A stretch of 64,000 nt of DNA, taken from NCBI GenBank assembly GCA_963734275.1, contig CAVTGO010000013.1, forward strand, positions 1 through 64,000, given 5' to 3'. Positions 1 to 10,100 of this stretch are shown one piece after another (the first letter of the stretch is position 1; each line of letters opens with the position of its first letter). The stretch comes from CAVTGO01 sp963734275 (GTDB taxonomy: Bacteria > Actinomycetota > UBA4738 > HRBIN12). Under the pieces are notes generated by a model that saw only the letters and a list, made by a program, of their open reading frames with translations, searched no databases and was not told the DNA's origin. A program made the position numbers and the translations under genes.

Positions 1-640
1 CGCCGGCGCCCACGCGATGTTGTTCGTGGACCCCGAGACCCCGGGGTACGCCTCGTGCGCACCCCCGCCTACTCCCACACCTACCCCGCCCCCACCCGAT
101 CGTGGCGTTCGAGGACGTGCGGGTCCCGGCGTCCCACCTGATCGGCAAGGAGGGAGACGGCCTGGCGTTCACCTACGAATGGTTCCGATACGAGCGGCTG
201 ATGATCGCGGCCCGATGCTGCGGCGCCGCCGAACGTCTGATCGAGGAGGCGACCGCGTTCGCGAAAGAGCGGGTGCAGTTCGGGGGGCCGATCATCGCGA
301 TCCAGGCGATCCCCCACATGCTCGCCGACTCCATACAGAGCTGTGGGCGGCGCGGCTCATGACGTACGACTGGCGGAGAACATCGACCGGGGCGTCGACG
401 TGAAGCTGCAGCACGCGCAGTGCTCGATGGCCAAGCTCTACGCGAGCGAGATGGCCGGGCGCGTGGCCGACCGCGCGGTGCAGATCTTCGGCGGGCGCGG
501 CTACATGCGCGAGAACGTCGCCGAGCGCTTCTGGCGAGAGCTGCGCGTCGACCGCATCTGGAAGGGCACGTCTCGAGATCCAGCGCAACATCGTCGCCGA
601 CCAACTCGCCAAGCGCGGCGTCCGGACCCTGGCCGGCTGA
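1..640 (+). pseudogene. Acyl-CoA dehydrogenase, C-terminal part, multiply frameshifted
   Basis: Pieces in different frames reassemble into the C-terminal half of a flavin acyl-CoA dehydrogenase (alpha,beta-dehydrogenation of an acyl-CoA). Seen: LFVDPETPGY in frame 2, VAFEDVRVPASHLIGKEGDG from about 102, then ELWAARLMTYD, then RVADRAVQIFGGRGYMRE and RELRVDRIWKGTS, and finally EIQRNIVADQLAKRG to the TGA at 638-640. Restoring one protein needs about six single-base changes (near 50, 87, 340, 372 and 573), mostly in C or G runs. This is more like uncorrected sequencing error than slow decay. The 5' half lies before the window. An intact relative is at 22927-24102. Confidence 0.8.
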
Positions 641-1104
641 TGGCGACCTTCGACAAGGCCGAGATCACTGCACGTGAGGGCCGAGCGCTGGGTTGAGTTC
701 CGCGCGGCGCTCGGGGCCGTCCCGCGCGATCGGTGGGACGAGCCGAGCATCGTGCCGGGCTGGACGCTCAAGTCGATCGTCCGTCACACGGCCGGCTGGA
801 TGGAGGACCTCGTGGTCCATCTCGAGTCGATGATCGCCGGGACGTTCATCGATCCGAACGAGACCGACGAGGTCGTCGACGCGCGGAACGCCGGCTTCGC
901 GGCGGAGGCGCCGCGATGAGGGCCGACGAGGTGTGGGACGGGCTGGTCGCGGCGCGCGAGGCGGTGCTGGCCCGCTGGGCCGAGCTCGCGGAGATCGACG
1001 CGGCGGCGGTCGAGTGGTTCGAGGGCGAGACGACGGAGCACTACGAGGAGCACCTGCCGGACGTACGCGCGGCCGTGGGTGAATCTCCACCACCGCCCGG
1101 CTGA
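640..1104 (+). pseudogene. DinB-like / maleylpyruvate-isomerase-like four-helix protein, frameshifted
   Basis: The ATG at 640 overlaps the TGA of the dehydrogenase (TGATG), so the two genes were coupled. The reading ATFDKAEI, then RAERWVEFRAALGAVPRDRW, then VPGWTLKSIVRHTAGWMEDL is typical of the DinB/mycothiol-dependent isomerase superfamily, whose members bind a metal with three His in a four-helix bundle. After 919 the frame changes, and the protein continues as MRADEVWDGLVAAREAVLAR to the stop at 1102-1104. Two indels (near 668 and 915) break it. The start is the coupled ATG. Substrate is unknown, and the superfamily assignment is better supported than any reaction. Confidence 0.6.
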
Positions 1105-1119
1105 TCCGACCGCGCGGGC

Positions 1120-1712
1120 TTACGCTGCCGAAGAGTAAGCCTCGAGGCTCTCGGCAACCTCGATCAGTTCGTCAAGGCTGATCTCGCCGTTGCCAACGAC
1201 ATCGATCAATACATCGCTCTCGACGAACTCGACCCCACCCGGAGCAGGCTCGAGGGCAGTGACGTCTTCGGTTCCAGGTTCAACTAGGACGGCGTCCCGT
1301 CCACGGACAGTTCCGACCGTCGTCCCCGGGTAGCTGTCCGCTTGTTGCGCGAAGTCGCTGGCGATGTCCGCGATCTGATTGGGCGTCTGCTCCACACGAA
1401 CACCCGACTTGAAGCTCATGATGAGAAGGTTCGGTTCCGGGCACCACTCGACAGTGTCGGGAGCAGCTCGGGCGACGCTAGCGGGTGCTTGGGCACGAGC
1501 ATCTCGAACGGAGCCTTGGCCGCAGCTTCCTCGAGCTTGATGAGCTGCCCACCGCAGAAGCCGGGCAGGTGGATCCACGCAGGCTCGACGGAGGGGATCC
1601 TGCGACCCATGTCCGGACCGCTGAGACTAGCCACCGCGATGATCGCGACCATCGACGCGAACCCGGCCGCAGCCAGGACCCCTGCTGGAAGCCTGCGTGC
1701 CGCCACCTTCAC
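1120..1712 (-). pseudogene. Membrane-anchored or exported hypothetical protein, frameshifted
   Basis: Not recognised at family level. It begins with GTG at 1712, overlapping the stop of the upstream gene as GTGA. The first 30 residues form a signal anchor (MKVAARRLPAGVLAAAGFAS then MVAIIAVASL). The exported part continues as AWIHLPGFCGGQLIKLEEAA and PFEMLVPKHPLASP. Between about 1440 and 1480 the frame slips, and the protein resumes as DTVEWCPEPNLLIMSFKSGV and ends ELIEVAESLEAYSSAA. A loose resemblance of the PFEMLVP stretch to DUF4367-type anti-sigma sensor domains was noticed but is too weak to use. One indel restores about 195 residues. Confidence 0.45.
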
Positions 1713-2435
1713 CCGCCTCCCTGCTGCCGCGGACAGGAGTTGGCCGCGGTGCTGGCTACCACGTTGTGTTCCGTGTTGCTCACTTTGTCGAACTTCCAGG
1801 CTCCATCGGTATCGCAGAACAGACGAAGGTCATCGAAGTTGGCGAAGCAACAACTCCCTACAGTAAAGGCTTGCAAACTCCAGAAATGAGCTTGATTGGT
1901 GTCGTTGTTGTTGTGCCGTTCGGCGTTGGTGAGCATGATCCCCTGAGTGAAGTTGACGTCCATCTCGAAACCAGCGTTCTCGGCCGTGCCATCCAAATAG
2001 GGCGTCCACACTGTGTCACCGTTCTGGTCCTGCAACTTGAGCTGGTGCGCCCCTACACTCTCGGTGATCGTCAAACACCGAAAGGACTGCGTCGGCACCT
2101 GCCAGGCCACGAAACGGATCGGATTGGTGTGGTGGTTCCGATGCAATGTAGCCAAGGTTCCAGCCGTACTCCACGAACCGAGTGTCAGAGAGGTAGCCGA
2201 AGATGCTCGAAACCCGTGCGCAGGCATCAGTCGACGTGTAGAACTGCACTTGCCCGCGGATGCCTTTGTGGTTCCCTTCGTTCGCATGTTGGTGTGACAG
2301 GACGTTCTTGAACACATTGTCGTCGCAGGTGTTCGGGGGCTGAGCGGCAAGGCAGCTGGTGCCGTAAGCACGACGAGCAAGAGCCCGAGCAGGGACCCAG
2401 ATACAAGGTGTGAAGGGCGATTTCCCCTTGGTCAT
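1709..2435 (-). pseudogene. Secreted Cys/Asn-rich hypothetical protein, frameshifted, lower GC
   Basis: The ATG at 2435 has a strong ribosome site (AAGGAGGAGGCGAAG). Joining three frames gives MTKGKSPFTPC, a hydrophobic signal core (LLGLLLVVLTAPAALP), then AQPPNTCDDNVFKNVLSHQH, GYLSDTRFVEYGW, RFVAWQVPTQSFRCLTITES and a tail rich in Asn, Cys and Phe ending at 1709. Indels are needed near 2390, 2345 and 2145. Base composition is clearly less GC-rich than the rest of the window and asparagine is unusually frequent, which hints at transfer. The C-terminal half, with spaced Cys and aromatic residues, could be an extracellular beta-sheet domain. No function can be named. Confidence 0.45.
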
Positions 2436-2565
2436 CTTCGCCTCCTCCTTGAGGTTGGGGCCTCTTGGAGGACCTTGTCGAAGGGTGCCAAGCGCGCCAA
2501 GCGCGCTGGTTCATCTCCCCGCGGCCAATACCGACAGCAGCCTGTCTGACAGTCTCGCGCCGAGC

Positions 2566-3225
2566 CTAGGCCTTCGAGGCCGCCGGCTCGAGCTGGAAGC
2601 CGAGCTCGTGGGCCGCGACCTCCATGCAGGTCCGGTGCATCCGCTCGGGGGTGACCTTCGAGTCGTTCATGACCACCTGGATCGCGAGGCCGTCGATCAG
2701 GCACGCGAGCCGGAGCGACAGGTCCTCGACGTCGGTGTCCGAGGGGAACTCGCCCGAGTCCTTGCCGGTGCGCACGATGTCGGCGATCTGCGAACGCCAG
2801 CGCTCGTCGAGCACCTCGCGGTCCTTGGCCATGTCGACGTCGCGGAGCGCGCGCACCCAGACCTCGATCCACAGGGCCCACTCGTCGAGTCGTCCGAACT
2901 CGGGCAGGTACCCGGGGACGGAGAGGTCGACGAGACGGCGGAGCTGGTCGATCGCGCTCGGCATGCGGCGGATCTCGCGCGAGGTCCGCAGGTAGAACTG
3001 GTCGTTGGCGAACGTGAGTGCCTCGGAGAGCAGGCGGTCCTTGGAGTCGAAGTAGTAGAGGATCAGGCCGGGCGAGACGCCGGCCTGCTCGGCGATGTCC
3101 GAGATCCGGGTCTCGGCCAAGCCCCGCTCGGTGATCACGCGGGCCGCGGCGTCGAGGATCTCCTGGTGGCGGTCCTTCCGTTTTCGCGCGATCTTCGGCG
3201 AGCTCTTCGGGGTCGTGGCGCTCAA
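2566..3225 (-). CDS. TetR/AcrR family transcriptional regulator
   Basis: A 219-residue regulator with the usual layout. The N-terminal helix-turn-helix spans about residues 18-65 (EILDAAARVITERG, then ISDIAEQAGVSPGLILYYF), followed by an all-helical ligand-binding domain resembling the BetI/TetR_C_6 group. It is divergent from the CrtI-like oxidoreductase and acyl-CoA synthetase pair starting at 3409. The 184-bp gap between them carries three TTGAC-type inverted repeats, so it probably represses itself and that pair. The inducer is unknown; given the neighbours, an acyl-CoA or a lipid-like substrate is a reasonable guess. Confidence 0.9.
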   Translation of the reverse strand: MSATTPKSSPKIARKRKDRHQEILDAAARVITERGLAETRISDIAEQAGVSPGLILYYFDSKDRLLSEALTFANDQFYLRTSREIRRMPSAIDQLRRLVDLSVPGYLPEFGRLDEWALWIEVWVRALRDVDMAKDREVLDERWRSQIADIVRTGKDSGEFPSDTDVEDLSLRLACLIDGLAIQVVMNDSKVTPERMHRTCMEVAAHELGFQLEPAASKA

Positions 3226-3273
3226 CGCTTCCTCCTGAACGGCGAACAGACCCGAGGGTCCGACGGCAGGTAT

Positions 3274-3359
3274 TTGAACCGGAGTTCAAGGGACTCTACG
3301 CGTTTGACCAGGGATGTCAACCCGAGCCGAGCCGGGGGCGGCTTGACTCGTCGTTCAAG
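3274..3359. promoter_or_regulatory. Three TTGAC-type inverted repeats, candidate TetR operators
   Basis: Within 86 bp there are TTGAAC-N4-GTTCAA (3274-3289, perfect), TTGAC-N7-GTCAA (3304-3320, perfect arms) and CTTGAC-N5-GTTCAAG (3342-3359, one base missing in the left arm). They share a TTGA core that also looks like a -35 hexamer, so a bound repressor would cover promoters in both directions. The link to the adjacent TetR gene is inferred from position. Confidence 0.5.
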
Positions 3360-3408
3360 ACCGTGGGAGGATGTGCCCCGCACACGACCCGAGGGGGAGC
3401 GCGCAACC

Positions 3409-5022
3409 ATGTCCAACGTCTACGACGCCATCGTGATCGGTGGCGGGCACAACGGCCTGATCAGCGCCGGGTTCTTCGCCAAGGGCGGGGCCCGGACCGT
3501 GGTCCTGGAGTCCCGGGACAAGACCGGCGGGGCCGCCGACACCAGCAGCCCGTGGCCCGAGCACCCGGACTTCAAGGTCACGACCTACTCGTACGTGATG
3601 AGCCTCATGCCACCGACGGTGATCAAGGAGCTACAGCTCGCGAAGCACGGCTACAAGGTCACGCCCTTCGGTCCGTACTACCAGGCCTACCCGGACGGTC
3701 GCGCGATCAAGCTGTACGCCGACGACGCGAAGAAGAACTACGAGTCGATCTCGCAGTTCAGCAAGAAGGACGCGGAGAACATCCCGAAGTGGGACGCGTG
3801 GCTCTCGGGTGTGGCCGACGTGATGGGCCCGCTGCTGCTCCAGGTGCCGCCGCCGCTCGGCTCGTTGAAGGTCAAGGACCTGATCCAGCAGCTGCGGGTG
3901 GCGTGGACGGCGCGCGGACTCGGTGTGCGCGGTGTGGCCGACGTGACGAAGCTGTTCTCGATGAGCGTGACCGACCTGCTGAACGAGTGGTTCGAGTCCG
4001 ACGCCGTCCGCGGGATGCTGGCGGTGAACGGCGTCATCGGCACCTGGGCGGGCCCGGACTCGCCCGGCACAGCGTACGTGATGCTCCACCACTCGATCGG
4101 TGACGTCGGCGACGGACACCTCGGCTCGTGGGGCTACCAGGAGGGCGGGATGGGCGGCGTGTCCGACGCGTGCCGCCGCGCGGCCGAGTCCTTCGGTGCC
4201 GAGATCCGGACGAGCGCGCCGGTCGCCAAGATCCTCGTCCGCGAGGGCCGCGCGGTGGGGGTGGCCCTCGAGAACGGCGACGAGCTCCGGGCGCCGGTCG
4301 TCGTCACGACGATCCACCCGAAGATCGCGTTCGAGAGGCTGATCGACGAGGCGGACCTGCCCGCCGACTTCGTTCGCGACATCAAGCACTGGAAGACGCG
4401 CAGCGGGGTCGTGAAGATCAACCTCGCGATCAGCGAGCTGCCCGACTTCATCGCCGACCCCGGCAAGAACCTGCAGGACCACCACACGGGCTCGGTGGAG
4501 CTCTGCTTCAGCCCCGAGTACGCGGAGAAGGCGTTCCAGGACGCGCATTTCCTGCGCAAGGCCGCCGAGCGCCCGTTCGTGGACGGCGTGATCCCGACGA
4601 GCCTGGACCGGACGCTCATGCCCGAGGGGGTCCACAACTTCTCGATGTTCACGCAGTGGGTGCCGGACGACTGGAACCTCGAGCCGCACCAGGAGGAGCT
4701 GGAGCTCTACGCCGACCGCATCGTGGACCTGTACACGGAGCTCGCGCCGAACTTCAAGTCCAGCGTGATCGCGCGCCAGGTGATCGGTCCATACCAGATG
4801 GAGCAGGATCTCGGGCTGATCGGCGGGAACATCTTCCACGGGGAGCTCTCGGTGGACCAGCTGTTCCACATGCGCCCGGCGCCGGGCTACGCGGACTACC
4901 GAACGCCGATCAAGGGCCTGTACCACGGCTCCAGCGCCACGCACGCCGGCGGCGGCGTCTGCGGCATCCCCGGGTGGCAGGCCTTCCGTCAGGCGAAGAA
5001 GGACCGCGCGCTCAAGACGTGA
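3409..5022 (+). CDS. Phytoene-desaturase-like NAD(P)/FAD-dependent oxidoreductase
   Basis: 537 residues. The N-terminal dinucleotide-binding motif is VIGGGHNGLISAGFFAKGGA, followed by the ESRDKTGGAADT segment typical of CrtI-like amine oxidase/desaturase flavoproteins. The C-terminal FAD motif region reads GLYHGSSATHAGGGVCGIPG. Such proteins oxidise or isomerise hydrophobic substrates. No phytoene synthase or other carotenoid gene is nearby, so carotenoid desaturation is not implied. The start is the ATG at 3409, preceded by GAGGGGGAG; the open frame extends far upstream but crosses the TetR operator region. It overlaps the next gene by 4 bp (GTGA). A paralogue with the same hallmarks lies at 25959-27584. 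Confidence 0.85.
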   Translation: MSNVYDAIVIGGGHNGLISAGFFAKGGARTVVLESRDKTGGAADTSSPWPEHPDFKVTTYSYVMSLMPPTVIKELQLAKHGYKVTPFGPYYQAYPDGRAIKLYADDAKKNYESISQFSKKDAENIPKWDAWLSGVADVMGPLLLQVPPPLGSLKVKDLIQQLRVAWTARGLGVRGVADVTKLFSMSVTDLLNEWFESDAVRGMLAVNGVIGTWAGPDSPGTAYVMLHHSIGDVGDGHLGSWGYQEGGMGGVSDACRRAAESFGAEIRTSAPVAKILVREGRAVGVALENGDELRAPVVVTTIHPKIAFERLIDEADLPADFVRDIKHWKTRSGVVKINLAISELPDFIADPGKNLQDHHTGSVELCFSPEYAEKAFQDAHFLRKAAERPFVDGVIPTSLDRTLMPEGVHNFSMFTQWVPDDWNLEPHQEELELYADRIVDLYTELAPNFKSSVIARQVIGPYQMEQDLGLIGGNIFHGELSVDQLFHMRPAPGYADYRTPIKGLYHGSSATHAGGGVCGIPGWQAFRQAKKDRALKT

Positions 5023-7124
5023 CCGAGGTCGCCGGCGACGAGCGCACCGCGCTCGAGCGGATGCTCGAGGCGCGCTCGGTCGCCGTCGTGGGCGCGAGCG
5101 TCCGCGAGGGCTCGGTCGGCCACCAGAGCCTGGTCGAGCTGACCGAGGGCGGGTTCGAGGGCCGGATCTACCCCGTGAACCCGAAGTACGACGAGATCCT
5201 CGGCCTGCCCGCCTACGGCACGCTCGCAGACATCGGCGAGCCGCTCGACCTGGTGATCCTGGCCGTTTCGAACGCCCTGCTCGAGGACCAGATGCGGGCC
5301 GCCGCGGCCGCCGGCGTCGCTGGCGTCGTGATCTTCGCGAGCGGCTACGAGGCGCCCCGGGACGACGCGCCCCCGCTCACCGAACGTCTCGGCGCGATCG
5401 CCCGGGACGCGGGCATGGTCGTGTGCGGCGGCAACTGCATGGGGTTCGCCAACCTCGAGAAGCGAGTGCGGGCGCTGGGGTTCGCCGAGCCGAAGGACGT
5501 CCGGCCCGGCGGGATCACGTTCCTGTCGCACTCGGGCTCCGCGTTCAGCGCGCTGCTCCACAACGACCGGGGCCTCGGGATCAACCTGGCGATCTCGGCC
5601 GGGCAGGAGTTCGTTACCAGTGTCGCCGACTACCTTCGCTACGCGCTCGGCCTTCCGAGCACGAAGGTCGTCGGCCTGTTCATCGAGACGACCCGCGATC
5701 CCGAGGGCTTTCGGGAAGCCGTGGCGCTGGCGCAGGAGCGGGACGTGCCGGTCGTCGCGCTCAAGGTCGGCCGCGAGGAGCTCACGCGGCAGATGGTCGC
5801 GGCGCACTCGGGCGCGCTCGCCGGCGAGGACGGCGCGTACGAGGCGTTGTTCGATGCGCACGGCGTCTCGCGCGTCGAGAGCCTGGACGAGATGGCCGAC
5901 ACGCTCGCCCTGTTCGCGAGCGGGCGGCGCGCCGGGCCGGGCGCGCTCGCGAGCGTGCACGACTCGGGCGGGGAGCGGGCGCTCATGGTGGACTCGGCAG
6001 CGGCGGCCGGCGTCCCGCTGGCCGAGATCTCGGACGCGACCGCGGCGCGGATGGCCGAGCTCCTCGACGAGGGTCTCCCGCCCGTGAACCCGCTCGACTT
6101 CTGGGGCACCGGCCGCGACGCGCACGAGGTGGTCGTCGGGTGCGTCCGCGCGCTCCTCGAGGATCCCGCCGTCGCGGCGATGGCGTTCGGTGTGGACCTC
6201 ACGACCGAGGACAGCCCGGACATGGGCTACATCGGCATGGCGACCGCGACGTTCGGCGATACCGACAAGCCGTACGCGATGCTCGCCAACCTCGCGAGCG
6301 GCGTCGACCGGAGCGACGCGAGGCTGCTCGAGGAGGCCGGGATCCCCGTCCTCGAAGGCACGCTCACGGGACTCGCCGCGTTCCGACACCTGTTCGCGTA
6401 CCGCGACCATCGGTCGCTGCCGGCATTCGAGGGCTCGTCCCCGGCGTCGGACGAGGTCCGCGACCGCTGGCGGCAGCGGTTCGAAAGCGGCGAGCCGGTC
6501 GACGAGTGGGAGGGGCTCGCCCTGCTGGCGGACTATGGCGTCTCCGTCGTGGCAGGCGAGGTCGCCGGGTCACTCGAGGAGGCGCTCGGAGTTGCCTCGG
6601 ATCTGGGGTTCCCGGTTGTGCTGAAGACCGCGGCGCCCGGGATCTTGCACAAGTCGGACGTCGACGGCGTGCGAGTGGCTCTTTCTGATGCTGCCGCGTT
6701 CGAGGTCGCGTACGCGGACATCTCGGCGAGGCTGGGACCCCGGGTGACGGTCGCCGCGATGGCGCCACCCGGCGTCGAGGTCCACCTCGGGATCGTGCGC
6801 GACGAGCAGTTCGGACCGCTCGTGTTGGTCGCAGCCGGCGGCGCGCTGGTCGAGATCCTGAAGGACCGACGGCTCGCGCTCCCGCCGCTGGACGAGGCTC
6901 GCGCGCACTCGCTCGTGGACTGGCTGAAGATCCGGCCGCTCCTGGACGGCGTTCGCGGCGCCCCGCCCGCCGATGTCGACGCTCTCGTCCGTGCGGTGGT
7001 GGGGCTGTCGTGGCTGGCGGTCGACCTCGGCGAGTACCTCGACGCGCTCGACGCGAACCCGGCGATCTGCGGGTCGCGCGGGTGTGTCGCGGTCGACGCC
7101 CTGGTGATCCCTCGGTCGGGTTAG
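5019..7124 (+). CDS. NDP-forming acyl-CoA synthetase (acetate--CoA ligase family), fused alpha and beta parts
   Basis: 701 residues, GTG start overlapping the previous stop (GTGA). The N-terminal CoA-binding domain (ARSVAVVGASVREGSVGHQS, then GRIYPVNPKYDEILGLPAYG) and succinyl-CoA-ligase-like domains are followed by the HSGALAGEDGAYEALF segment with the conserved His region. The C-terminal ATP-grasp part contains GFPVVLKTAAPGILHKSDVD. The family makes acyl-CoA or the reverse with ATP or ADP. Coupling to the CrtI-like oxidoreductase suggests that one enzyme acts on the acyl product or substrate of the other. Its stop interlocks with the stop of the convergent giant regulator in TTAG. Confidence 0.88.
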   Translation: MTEVAGDERTALERMLEARSVAVVGASVREGSVGHQSLVELTEGGFEGRIYPVNPKYDEILGLPAYGTLADIGEPLDLVILAVSNALLEDQMRAAAAAGVAGVVIFASGYEAPRDDAPPLTERLGAIARDAGMVVCGGNCMGFANLEKRVRALGFAEPKDVRPGGITFLSHSGSAFSALLHNDRGLGINLAISAGQEFVTSVADYLRYALGLPSTKVVGLFIETTRDPEGFREAVALAQERDVPVVALKVGREELTRQMVAAHSGALAGEDGAYEALFDAHGVSRVESLDEMADTLALFASGRRAGPGALASVHDSGGERALMVDSAAAAGVPLAEISDATAARMAELLDEGLPPVNPLDFWGTGRDAHEVVVGCVRALLEDPAVAAMAFGVDLTTEDSPDMGYIGMATATFGDTDKPYAMLANLASGVDRSDARLLEEAGIPVLEGTLTGLAAFRHLFAYRDHRSLPAFEGSSPASDEVRDRWRQRFESGEPVDEWEGLALLADYGVSVVAGEVAGSLEEALGVASDLGFPVVLKTAAPGILHKSDVDGVRVALSDAAAFEVAYADISARLGPRVTVAAMAPPGVEVHLGIVRDEQFGPLVLVAAGGALVEILKDRRLALPPLDEARAHSLVDWLKIRPLLDGVRGAPPADVDALVRAVVGLSWLAVDLGEYLDALDANPAICGSRGCVAVDALVIPRSG

Positions 7125-10100
7125 CCCGCCGGGCATGCCTCGAGGTGCAGGTACAGCCGGCACTCCTCGTCGGTGAGCGATCGGGTGACGTTGGCCCGGG
7201 CGATCTCGAGCAGGTCGTCGATATCGAGGGCCCAGACCCGGACGAGGCCGTCGTCTCCTTGGGAGGCGAGCATCGAGCCGTCTGGACTGAAGACGACCCC
7301 GGTGACGATGCCTTCGTGACCGCGGAGGACCAGGACCTGCTCGCCCGTCGCCGTGTCCAACAACCGAACCGTCCCGTCGGCGCTCGCGACGGCTACACGA
7401 GCACCGTCGGGACTGAAGGTGCTGTCGTACATGTCCGCAGGGAGCTCGGGAAGCCGCACGATCACCGCGCCGGTGGCGACGTCCCGGATCGCCGAGCTGC
7501 GACCCATCGCCGTGAAGATCCGCGCTCCGGTCGCATCAAACGCCTGCGCTCCGGTCGCATCTGGGACGGTCCAGATCACCGCACCGGTCCGCCGATCCCA
7601 GAGGTCCACGCGCGCGTCGGCGCCGTCCGCCCCGTAGGCGACGGTCGCGATCAGGTTCCCGTCCGGCGCGAACCGCACGCCCTCGATGCTGGATCCCGGG
7701 ATCTGCACGACGCTGGTCGCTCCTCCGATGCGATCCAGGATCTCGACCCGCCCGCCGCTCGCGATGGCCAATGATGCGCCATCCGGACTCCAATCGCTCT
7801 CATCCGCCGAAGGGACTCCGAACAGCTCTCTCCCCGTCGCGACGTCGAGCACCCGCATCCCGTTGTCCAACGATGTGATCGCGATCGAGGCTCCATCCGG
7901 GCTCAGATCGTGGCTCACGACCGTCCCCTGCCCCCCCCGGACGGACGGGATCCTGGCGCGTTCCACCTGCGCCGCCTCGATGTCCAGGGTCGTTACCGAG
8001 CCGTCGAGTCCGGTCGCGATCACGCGCCGGCCCGTCGCGTCGAACGTCACGTCACCGTCCGCGTCGGCCAAGTTCCCCCATTCGGCGTCCCCGGCCGGGC
8101 CGACGTCCCAGACCTTCACGACGCTCGCTTCGGTGCCGGTCATCAGGTGCGTTCCGTCGGGCGAGAACGCGACCCCCGACACGTACCCTTCCTGGGTCGA
8201 CAGCGTCAGGACCCCCCGAGCGCCGTCGTCGGCGACGTCCCACACGCGCGCGGTCCCGTCGGCGCTGCCGGTCACCAGGCGAGAGGGGTCCGAGCTCCAA
8301 TCGACCCAGTTGGCGCTGTCCGTGTGGCCGACGAGTTCATGGCGCAGCTTCCCGGTTTCTGCGTCCCAGACCGGGACGGTCCTGTCGAATCCTCCCGCAG
8401 CGACGAAGCGGCCGTCCGGGCTCCAGGCTGCCGAGGTGTACGAGAACCTCCCCGTCACCTCGAACTCCTCTATATCTCCGGTGACGACATCGACGACGTG
8501 CACGGATCCCGGCTGCGTGCCTCCCGCGGTGACGATCCGGCTGTCATCGGGACTGAACGCCGTGTCGTTCGCCCATGGAGGGCCCGGGAACGAACGAACC
8601 TCCCCGGCGTTGCGGTCGAGCACACCCACGTGCGATCTCGGCCCATCGAACGCGCCCCAGAGGGCGGCGACCAGCGAGCCGTCGTCGCTGAGCGATGGCG
8701 CCCACGCGGATCCCTGCCCGGATACGCTGGTCAGGAGCTCCCCGCTCGCGACCTCCCACACCTTCAGCGCCCCGTCCATCCCGGTCGACGCGAGCATCGT
8801 GCCGTCGGAGCTGAACGCGACGCCGGTCACATCACCGTCGTGGCCGTCGAGCATCCGTATGATCCTCCCCGTCCCCGGATCTCGAAGACTCACGATCCCA
8901 GCCCTCGTTTCCTCACCCGCGAATGTGCCCGTCGTGACGAAGACCCCGGCCGGGCTCCAGTCGAGGGATCCTTCGCCTCCCACACCGGGGATCGATGTCA
9001 CGAGCCGCGCCGCGACGACGGCGCGATGGAGCGCCTCCTCTGCTTCGGGAAGGACGGTGCCGTCGACCGATCGTGTGTGGCGGACCGCAGCCATCGCGAG
9101 CAGAACGCCGAGCTCCTGGTCGACCTCCAGGTTCGCCACCGCCTGGCCGGCCAGCTCCCGCGCGACGGCGATCCGAGCCTCGTCCTTGGCTCGTCCCCGC
9201 TGGTCGATCGCGATCACGGTGAGGGTGGTCGCGACGAGAGCCGCAGCGACCCCGAGGATGACGAGCGAGCGCATCCTGCGGATCGACCGCCGCTCCAGCG
9301 CCCGCTCCCGCTCTTTCGCGGCGTGCTCGGCGGCGAGCTCCGCATCCGCCTGCCGCAGGCTCTCGTCGAGGTACGAGCGATCTTCATCCGACAGCGCGAG
9401 GGTGGTCGCCTCCGCCCACGCCTGAGCCTGCTCCAGGCGGGCACCGCGGAGCAGGAAGCTGGGGTCGCGCCCACCGAACTCCCAGTCGGCGGCAGCGGCA
9501 TCGAGTCGACGCTGCGTTCGGATGTCGTCCCTCGAGTCGTCGATCCAGTCCCGCAGCCGTGTCCAAGCACCGAGCAATGCCTCGTGTGCGATCTCGACGG
9601 TCGGCTCCCGCGTCGAAGGGTCGCGGTCGAACGACAGGAGCCGGTAGCGGCCGAAGGCCTCGAGCACACCTTCCATGGCCTCCGGGTCGACCAGCGGCAT
9701 CAGCTCCGAGCGCCCGATGCGCCTGCGCGTGTCCTGGTTGCCCTCGCCGAGCGTCACGAGCCGGAGGAACAGCTGCCGGCACGCGTCGCGCGCGTCGTCG
9801 AGCAGGGCCTCGAACAACTGCTGCGCGCGGCGGGCGAGCGCGCCCGACGCACCGCCGATCCGCCGGTACTCCTCCAGCGAAAGCACGCCGGCAGACGCTC
9901 GTTCGGCGAGCTCGGTCAGGGCGTACTGGAGCAGGGGGAGCGCCCCCGGCTGATCGACCGCTTCGGCGAGCATCGCGGCGAGCAACCGGGGCTCCACGAC
10001 CAGGCCGGCCGAATCCGCCGGGGCGACGATCGCGCGTTCGAGCTCCTCGGAGGACATCGGGGTGATCGCCTCGGTCCGGGCCGCGAGCAGATCGCCGAAC

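Noticed and set aside
2410..3408. Upstream extension of the first CrtI-like gene
   Set aside because: The extension has no domain signal, runs antisense through the TetR gene and operators, and the ATG at 3409 has a good ribosome site and the Rossmann motif directly after it.
3409..5022. Carotenoid biosynthesis cluster
   Set aside because: The oxidoreductase resembles CrtI, but no phytoene synthase, cyclase or prenyltransferase occurs near either copy.
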